Positions 16,683 to 21,329 of a stretch of DNA of 21,329 nucleotides are shown piece after piece. Source of the DNA: UBA2798 sp046289975 (GTDB lineage Bacteria > Bacteroidota > Bacteroidia > Flavobacteriales_D > UBA2798); NCBI GenBank assembly GCA_046289975.1, contig JBKBUQ010000038.1, positions 1 through 21,329 on the forward strand, given 5' to 3'. Under the pieces are notes generated by a model, which saw only the letters and a program-made list of their open reading frames with translations, searched no databases and had not been told where the DNA came from. A program made the translations under genes and the position numbers. The first letter of the stretch is position 1. The number at the start of each line of letters is the position of its first letter.

Positions 16683-16685
16683 TCC

Positions 16686-16743
16686 AAAAGCGAAATCTTT
16701 TTTGAAACCGTTTAATCACCAGGCCCCTTAGCTGAGCGAAGGG
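16686..16743. terminator. Possible bidirectional terminator between convergent folP and the caspase gene
   Basis: The 99 bp between the folP stop and the caspase stop holds two weak hairpins: AAAAG (16686-16690) with CTTTT (16697-16701), running into a T tract, and CCCTT (16725-16729) with AAGGG (16739-16743). On the minus strand a T6 run follows the caspase stop directly. The placement between two converging genes fits a shared termination zone; the stems are short, so confidence is low. Nothing else is seen in the interval. Confidence 0.3.
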
Positions 16744-16781
16744 AACGTTCACCAATTCTAAATTCCTACAACGAAAAAAGC

Positions 16782-19007
16782 TTACTTCAACATCATCACA
16801 GGAAAATCCTGACCAAAACTGTAGCTTACAGGATACTGTGCNNNNNNNNNNGATCCGCGCATTTTTTCTGCCAATTCCGGAACACGCTCTTCGGCATAGA
16901 TACGCAATTCATTCACCATCACTTTTCCATCTCTGTCGTTTGTTTTCCCCTGCAAAACTTCAAGCAAAGCAAAAGTAAATAATCCGTGATTCAGCTGACC
17001 AGCCTCATTTGCAAATTGTGCATCCTGTGATGCAGTGAGAAAAAATGTGCCGGTACTTCTTGCCAATTGCGCAATGGCTTTTTCCCTTCCATCTCCTCGG
17101 CTAGCCAACTGATCTACTGCACCGCCACTGTGACAGGCATCGAGCACAAACAATTGTTTTTGGGCAGATAGTTTTACCGACCATTCTTTTAATTCGCTTG
17201 CGGAAAATGCTTTTTTGCCAAGTATTTCAGACGCATCGTACAAATTGATGACTTCATGCAGTACCAGAAAAAACTCTGCCTTTGCAACATCCCGTTCAAC
17301 GCTCATGGTACCGTGACCGGCAAAGTAGAACACAAAAACATCTTCAGGACCGATTTCTTTCCGAACGAGTTCCAGGGTTTGTATTAGTTTTTCACGTGTA
17401 GCCTCCTTATTGCTCAGACTGAATTCCTTTACCGACTGAAACAATCCCTTCGAACCGCTTTTTATTGCAGCAGCAAATGATTTTGCATCGTTCACAGCGT
17501 ATTTTAAATCGTACTGCGGATTTTTATAGGAATTCACACCAACAGAAAACAAAAACAAATCTGTTCCACCTGCAGTGCCATCATAACGGACAATCACCTC
17601 AACAGGTGCAGATTCACTTTTGGATGCATTGACCACCACTGCAGTAATATGGTTCTCGCCATCCTGCAAAGGCACATCAAAATGTTTCACTTCTTTTCCG
17701 CCTCCTCTAAACTGAATATTCTCACCGTATTTTTCAGCAGCCATCAATTTTCCGTTGTTGTACAATCGAATTTCTTCCAATTCCGCACCACGCGCATCCA
17801 CTTTAATGGTTACCGGAAAACGGTCTTGTGTCCATTTGTAAACGGAATCTTCCCTCACCTGTTCACCGCGCGATTGGGCTTGATTGATTTGCAAAGAAAG
17901 CATGGGAGCAGATGAAATATCCTGTTCCATTTTCTTTTGATTCATTCCAAGATCTTCGCCCTTGTTAATGCGTTCTATCAATCCCGGAGTATAATACTTC
18001 TCAAAGAGAGAGCCAACGGGAATCACTTCAACACCCGAGACATAATTGACCAGTCGAAGCGCTTTCTCCGATCCGTCAAATCGTCCGCCCGGATTTGTAC
18101 TGATCCACTCGTTGCGATCGATCTGTGTGCGTGAATACAATTCTTTTCCACTTTGCAGATCCCAGATTTTTATTCCACCGTCTTCGGCAAACGAAACCAG
18201 TTTTTTTCCATCAGCAGTAATCCGCAAATGTGTAACAGGAGCGGTATGTCCCTGTAAATGATATTTAACTTTTCCGTCGGATAAATTCCAATATAAAATA
18301 GCATGATCTGAACCACCGCTTGCTGCAAAGTTTTCTTTGGGGTTAAAAGCAGCTGCAAAAACAGGGCCTTCATGCAAGGCAAATCGCTGTGTTTGCATTC
18401 CGGTTAATACATCCCAAATTTTTACTTTTCCATCCCAGGATGCTGTGATGAGTAATTTTCCGTTAGCAGAAAAATCGAATGCGCTAACCAATCCGGTATG
18501 ACCAATCAATGACCTGAATTTTTGTCCGGCATCTACTTCCCAGAAATGAACCCCTTTACCCAAATCACCGGTAAGAACATATAAATCCCCGGGCGAGAAT
18601 GCAATGGTGTAGGGAGAAACTTCTCCTAAATCAACAACACGAAATTCATCCGTATGTACATTCCAAAGTCGAAAGGTTGCATCCCATGATCCGCTTGCCA
18701 GCCAATTTCCGTCGCGAGAAAAACGAACAGCGAAAACAACTTCACGATGTCCCTTCATCTTCCGGATTAGTTTTCCTGTAACAGCATTCCATATGCACAC
18801 ACTGCGATCTGCACCTGCAGTTGCAAGAAGTTTTCCATCAGGACTAAAATCGAGCGCATATACAACACCGGAATGCCCTTGTAAACGGTTGAGGATTCTG
18901 CCACTGACCAAATCGATAATGAAGGCGGTAGAATCAACATTTCCGAATGCGATGAAACGATCATCTGGACTCATGGCAAAACTACGTTTCATTGCAATGA
19001 ATTTCAG
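16782..19007 (-). CDS. WD40-repeat protein with C-terminal caspase (peptidase C14) domain, 3' part of the gene split by an assembly gap
   Basis: The frame is open from the gap edge at 19007 (LKFIAMKRSFAMSPDD) to the stop at 16782; the ATG at 18992 is internal to a WD40 blade and not a real start. Six to seven WD40 blades follow (for example SPDGKLLATAGADRSVCIWN and SANGKLLITASWDGKVKIWD), then a linker with a beta-sandwich, Ig-like stretch (about 370-470 counted from 18992), then a caspase fold. The catalytic His is in YFAGHGTM (codon 17313-17315, residue 560) and the catalytic Cys in VLDACHSGG (codon 17133-17135, residue 620), both intact. A second 10-N gap (16842-16851) interrupts the tail; the frame resumes correctly (AQYPVSYSFGQDFPV) by nominal length. 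Known relatives are caspase-like peptidases whose propellers bind partners or inhibitors. Substrates are unknown. No type IX secretion C-terminal domain is visible. Confidence 0.88.
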   Translation of the reverse strand: MKFIAMKRSFAMSPDDRFIAFGNVDSTAFIIDLVSGRILNRLQGHSGVVYALDFSPDGKLLATAGADRSVCIWNAVTGKLIRKMKGHREVVFAVRFSRDGNWLASGSWDATFRLWNVHTDEFRVVDLGEVSPYTIAFSPGDLYVLTGDLGKGVHFWEVDAGQKFRSLIGHTGLVSAFDFSANGKLLITASWDGKVKIWDVLTGMQTQRFALHEGPVFAAAFNPKENFAASGGSDHAILYWNLSDGKVKYHLQGHTAPVTHLRITADGKKLVSFAEDGGIKIWDLQSGKELYSRTQIDRNEWISTNPGGRFDGSEKALRLVNYVSGVEVIPVGSLFEKYYTPGLIERINKGEDLGMNQKKMEQDISSAPMLSLQINQAQSRGEQVREDSVYKWTQDRFPVTIKVDARGAELEEIRLYNNGKLMAAEKYGENIQFRGGGKEVKHFDVPLQDGENHITAVVVNASKSESAPVEVIVRYDGTAGGTDLFLFSVGVNSYKNPQYDLKYAVNDAKSFAAAIKSGSKGLFQSVKEFSLSNKEATREKLIQTLELVRKEIGPEDVFVFYFAGHGTMSVERDVAKAEFFLVLHEVINLYDASEILGKKAFSASELKEWSVKLSAQKQLFVLDACHSGGAVDQLASRGDGREKAIAQLARSTGTFFLTASQDAQFANEAGQLNHGLFTFALLEVLQGKTNDRDGKVMVNELRIYAEERVPELAEKMRGXXXXAQYPVSYSFGQDFPVMMLK
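16842..16851. other. Assembly gap (10 N) inside the caspase domain
   Basis: Ten N of probably arbitrary length. It interrupts the reading frame between KMRG and AQYPVSYSF. The continuous sense on both sides suggests that little sequence is missing. Confidence 0.95.
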
Positions 19008-19017
19008 NNNNNNNNNN
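19008..19017. other. Assembly gap (10 N) splitting the WD40-caspase gene
   Basis: The frames on the two sides agree only if the true gap length is 2 modulo 3, whereas 10 is 1 modulo 3. The placeholder therefore creates a false TGA at 19004-19006 for the upstream piece. Confidence 0.95.
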
Positions 19018-20191
19018 GGATCGACTGATCGCGCCAGGAAGAAGGATCAAAACGGAGTCCATCGCTTTTAGCAGAATTCAAAAATCCTCCAATATTTTTG
19101 CGTTTGATTCCCGAACGCAAATCGTACAATTCAACATCGTTCAGTTTGGTTGGCAGTGCCATAAAAAGATCAGTAGAAATACCCGGCTCCATATAGCGAA
19201 GCAATGCACAAGGAATCTTTTTGATCAGGTTCCCGGATGCAAGGGCATAAATCTCAGCTTCATCATCGAAAGCCATTACGACAAACTGATCGTCGGCTGA
19301 AAAACGCAAAAAGTTAGGACGTTCTTTTGTATCGCCAAAAGAGCGTATTTTTTTCCCGGAAGACAGCTGCCATAAAACACCTTTGCTTTTGTTGTCTTTG
19401 GTAATAACCAAATCCCCCTTGTTGCTAATGGCCATGGCGGTATTGCATCCGTCGCACAATTCATCCGGATTGGCAATCAATTGTGCGATTTGCTTTCCGG
19501 TTTTTGCATCAAAAATGGATGAAAACAATTTCGCAGAACTCAACACAATAAACTTACCATCTGAGCTGAATCCCATACCGTATGTTTTATCAAAGGGCAA
19601 ATGCAATACAGTATCCCCTGTTGCAATTCGCAGCACAAAAGCTGATTTGTATTCCGAGCTAGAAAGAACGAATTGTTCTGTAGGATCTATGAGCGAAGGA
19701 AGATCAAAAGCTCCATAATTCTTTTCTGCACTGCGAATGTACTTTCCACTTGAAGTTTCATAAAGATGAACTCCATCGCGTTTATCGAGGATATAAGTGT
19801 AAGTACCATTCGGACTAAGAAAAGCATCTGCAAGTTCTCCCTTTACAATGCGCATTGCAGAAAGTAAATTTCCTGTACGCACATCAAACAAACGAACAGA
19901 CTGATCTTTGGAAGCCGAAATAAATCGCTGACCGTCTTTCAGAAATCGGATTGAAACTATAGCCTCGGTATGCCTGTGGAAAGTGCGTATTTGCTTACCG
20001 GATTGCACATTCCAGAGAATTATGGAATGATCTTCGGATCCGCTCAACATTAATTTTCCGTCTGCAGAAAAAGCAATAGCAGTAACAGGACGCGCATGAC
20101 CGCGTTGCAATACCGTTTCAATTCGGCTTTCCTGTGCCTTCAATTCGAATGTCCAAAACAGCAAGGCGTAAATCAGAATAATTCTTTTCAT
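19018..20191 (-). CDS. N-terminal part of the secreted WD40-caspase protein (3' end in assembly gap)
   Basis: The ATG at 20191 is preferred over an in-frame start at 20218 because it begins a Sec signal peptide (MKRIILIYALLFWTFELKAQ). Two clear WD40 blades follow (FSADGKLMLSGSEDHSIILW and FLKDGQRFISASKDQSVRLF), then about five more divergent blades up to the gap (RSGIKRKNIGG, RFDPSSWRDQSI). That is enough for roughly one seven-bladed propeller. The sequence past the gap continues directly with WD40 blades, so this piece and 16782-19007 are almost certainly one gene. The start lies four bases after the stop of the Fic-like fragment (TGA-TAGT-ATG), suggesting co-transcription. The signal peptide places the whole protein outside the cytoplasm. 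Confidence 0.82.
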
Positions 20192-20195
20192 ACTA

Positions 20196-20471
20196 TCAGA
20201 AATAAGTCTCATTGGCAAATTCTACCTGTTCTAAAAATATTTTTTTAAACGCGTTGATATTGTTCTGCTCGCAAAACACCAGCATAGCCAGCTTGTATTC
20301 TTCCGGATCAACAGTTCTAAACGACAAATGACAATACCTGTGATGCATCAATATTGCGTTACTTACAATCCACGCTGTACGTTTATTCTCATAGTTGAAT
20401 GGTTGAATATATGAAATTAAAACGAGTGTGAGTAATGCTTTTTCAACTACCGATTGACGACTGTTGATCAC
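20196..20471 (-). CDS. C-terminal fragment of a Fic-family protein, probably truncated and inactive
   Basis: The 91-codon frame starts at GTG 20471, with an in-frame TAA eight codons upstream, so no longer N-terminus is possible in this frame. The sequence SYIQPFNYENKRTAWIVSNA aligns with the Fic active-site motif HPFx(D/E)GN(G/K)R, but the catalytic His is Gln and the (D/E)G pair is Tyr-Glu. The remainder (DPEEYKLAMLVFCEQNNI, then FKKIFLEQVEFA) resembles the helical C-terminus of Bacteroidota Fic proteins, which normally AMPylate targets. A full Fic domain needs over 100 further residues at the N-terminus; none are visible in the 167 bp upstream. It may be a decayed gene or a small retained ORF, since it sits four bases from the WD40-caspase start. 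Assignment is from motif recognition only. Confidence 0.55.
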   Translation of the reverse strand: MINSRQSVVEKALLTLVLISYIQPFNYENKRTAWIVSNAILMHHRYCHLSFRTVDPEEYKLAMLVFCEQNNINAFKKIFLEQVEFANETYF

Positions 20472-20528
20472 TGCACAAATTTTTTCAACCGTTTAACGTA
20501 TCTGAAAATGATAATCGGAGTTAGTTTG

Positions 20529-20541
20529 GGAGAGCGTCTCC
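20529..20541. repeat. Short perfect hairpin GGAGA-GCG-TCTCC
   Basis: A five-base-pair stem with a three-base loop in the gap between the Fic fragment and the thioesterase gene. No T tract follows it on either strand, so it is not an obvious intrinsic terminator. Confidence 0.4.
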
Positions 20542-20558
20542 TGTGCCCGGTATTCCAG

Positions 20559-20637
20559 TTTAAAGCTCAAAACTATTGGAAATAAAGCTCAAAAACCATC
20601 ATTTTTAGCTACTAAAACGCCAAAAATGAGCTTTAAA
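20559..20637. repeat. Nested direct and inverted repeats 3' of the thioesterase gene
   Basis: TTTAAAGCTCA (20559-20569) is exactly inverted at 20627-20637. Its core TAAAGCTCAAAA occurs twice in direct orientation (20561-20572 and 20583-20594), 22 bases apart, about two helical turns. Inside lies a second perfect inverted pair, TCATTTTT (20599-20606) and AAAAATGA (20622-20629). The block begins two bases after the thioesterase stop codon on the minus strand. It could be an AT-rich terminator for that gene, an operator for the Fic/WD40-caspase unit, or both. The rest of the 20472-20638 interval shows no clear promoter. Confidence 0.6.
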
Positions 20638-20638
20638 A

Positions 20639-21055
20639 TCAAACAAAAGCAGCACGCCATTGCTCTGGGACGGGGATAGTGCATTGTTGTTTATAATCAA
20701 AACAAACCAAAACACTTTTTCCAAAAGCTTTCAGAATACGATCATTTCCTGAAGGGACAAATACTTCGTATTCCATTTCAAGACTCTTGCCTCCCACTTT
20801 ACCGATCCAAACTTCGATATGTACATCTTCGTGCAAACGAGTGGGTTGTTTGTATTCCACTTCATTGCGTGCAAGTAAAATTCCATGATTGACCCAATCC
20901 CATTCCGTACCAATTTTGGCAGCAAAAAAATGCATACGCGCCTGTTCAAAATAGTTCAGGTAAACAGCATTGTTTACATGTCCCATTACATCGATATCCA
21001 CAAAACGGACTTCCATTCTGCAAACATGTGCATTGGGTCGAACAGATTGAATCAT
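20639..21055 (-). CDS. Acyl-CoA thioesterase, hotdog fold (4HBT / YbgC-like)
   Basis: The 138-residue product has the length and motif of the 4-hydroxybenzoyl-CoA thioesterase-like family, which hydrolyses acyl-CoA or acyl-ACP thioesters in the cytoplasm. Residues 17-37 carry RFVDIDVMGHVNNAVYLNYF, the family signature with the catalytic Asp at 20 or 22 and the long hotdog helix that follows. The later beta strands (RNEVEYKQPTRLHEDVHIEV and FGKSVLVCFDY) are typical. The ATG at 21055 lies two bases after the stop of the upstream gene, so they probably share a transcript. Substrate cannot be predicted from sequence; these enzymes accept a range of acyl-CoA lengths. Confidence 0.9.
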   Translation of the reverse strand: MIQSVRPNAHVCRMEVRFVDIDVMGHVNNAVYLNYFEQARMHFFAAKIGTEWDWVNHGILLARNEVEYKQPTRLHEDVHIEVWIGKVGGKSLEMEYEVFVPSGNDRILKAFGKSVLVCFDYKQQCTIPVPEQWRAAFV

Positions 21056-21057
21056 CT

Positions 21058-21329
21058 TCAGGAAATTGGATTGAGCACCACACTGTAAACAATGATCGAG
21101 TTGAGATCGCGTCCGTAGGTAAGTTTATCCAATGCATCAAAAATATTTTTTGCACGGAAATAGGAAGTATGCAACTCCGTTTCGCCACGAAGCGACCACT
21201 GAATAGTATAGGAGCTTTCGCGCTCTTTGTAATTGCGGACATAATCGAGCATTTTCCGCAATGCATCGACTTTATCGTAACCATCTACTGTATGAAACAA
21301 AAATGACTGGCGGTGACGCGGGTTTACGG
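21058..21329 (-). CDS. 3' end of an unrecognised gene (5' end outside window)
   Basis: The frame is open from the right edge to the TGA at 21058-21060, giving about 89 visible C-terminal residues. A TTG at 21300 could be a start, but the frame continues upstream without a stop (VNPRHRQSFLFHTVDGYDK), so it is treated as partial. The visible part is mixed polar with aromatic residues (MLDYVRNYKERESSYTIQW, YFRAKNIFDALDKLTYGRDL) and ends SIIVYSVVLNPIS. No motif, membrane segment or signal is seen. The alternation of a helix and strands suggests a small alpha/beta protein. Two bases separate it from the thioesterase start. Confidence 0.6.
   Translation of the reverse strand, partial: VNPRHRQSFLFHTVDGYDKVDALRKMLDYVRNYKERESSYTIQWSLRGETELHTSYFRAKNIFDALDKLTYGRDLNSIIVYSVVLNPIS

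Noticed and set aside
19004..19006. Stop codon ending the upstream WD40 piece
   Set aside because: It lies past a 10-N placeholder gap and appears only in the frame set by the arbitrary gap length; the other frame continues as WD40.
16782..20471. A Fic plus caspase two-gene defence or toxin system
   Set aside because: The Fic part is truncated with a broken active site and the caspase protein has a signal peptide, so the two would not act in the same compartment; no nuclease, reverse transcriptase, CRISPR or phage genes are nearby.
20518..20560. tRNA-like stretch (TTAGTTTGGGAGAGCGTCTC resembles a D-arm running into an anticodon stem)
   Set aside because: There is no matching anticodon 3' stem, no T-arm (GGTTCGA-type) and no complementary acceptor ends, so it is at most a chance or degenerate fragment.

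Overview
The window looks like a chromosomal segment of a member of the Bacteroidota, probably near the Flavobacteriales (the order is inference). The reasons are a folP / DUF1599 / DoxX-family / tpiA / prmA neighbourhood that I know as a Bacteroidota arrangement, a large TPR-PD40 secreted protein, WD40-caspase proteins, few clear Shine-Dalgarno sequences, and many 1 to 4 base gene overlaps. Two runs of exactly 10 N (16842-16851 and 19008-19017) mark it as a scaffolded draft assembly. I see no rRNA, complete tRNA, CRISPR array, transposase, integrase or replication origin, and no gene-free stretch longer than about 170 bases.

Right part (21329 to 16782, all minus strand): the 3' end of an unrecognised gene, a hotdog-fold thioesterase, a repeat-rich 167 bp intergenic region, the C-terminal piece of a Fic-domain protein, and a secreted WD40-repeat protein ending in a caspase (peptidase C14) domain. 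The WD40-caspase gene is cut into two reading frames only because of a placeholder gap at 19008-19017. I read it as one gene of about 1130 codons with a Sec signal peptide, up to two WD40 propellers, a beta-sandwich linker and an intact His/Cys dyad.

Middle (16683 to 15231): folP (dihydropteroate synthase) is the only plus-strand gene. It is divergent from a DUF1599 gene built from two copies of a MazG-like helical module.

Left part (15776 to 1): DUF1599 heads a tightly packed minus-strand cluster of eight genes: DUF1599, DoxX/thioredoxin-like membrane protein, DppB-type ABC permease, tpiA, prmA, a 1480-residue secreted protein of unknown function, plsY, and a protein of more than 1800 residues (signal peptide, TPR, PD40, carboxypeptidase-regulatory-like domain, then a long coiled coil of about 100-residue repeats) that runs off the left edge. 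Overlaps or gaps of 10 bases or less join DoxX through plsY, so these are probably co-transcribed. The cluster mixes central metabolism (tpiA, folP), ribosome modification (prmA), phospholipid synthesis (plsY) and cell-envelope proteins.

The least explained items are the coiled-coil repeat protein, the 1480-residue protein, the secreted WD40-caspase with the Fic remnant just upstream, and the duplicated DUF1599 protein beside folP.
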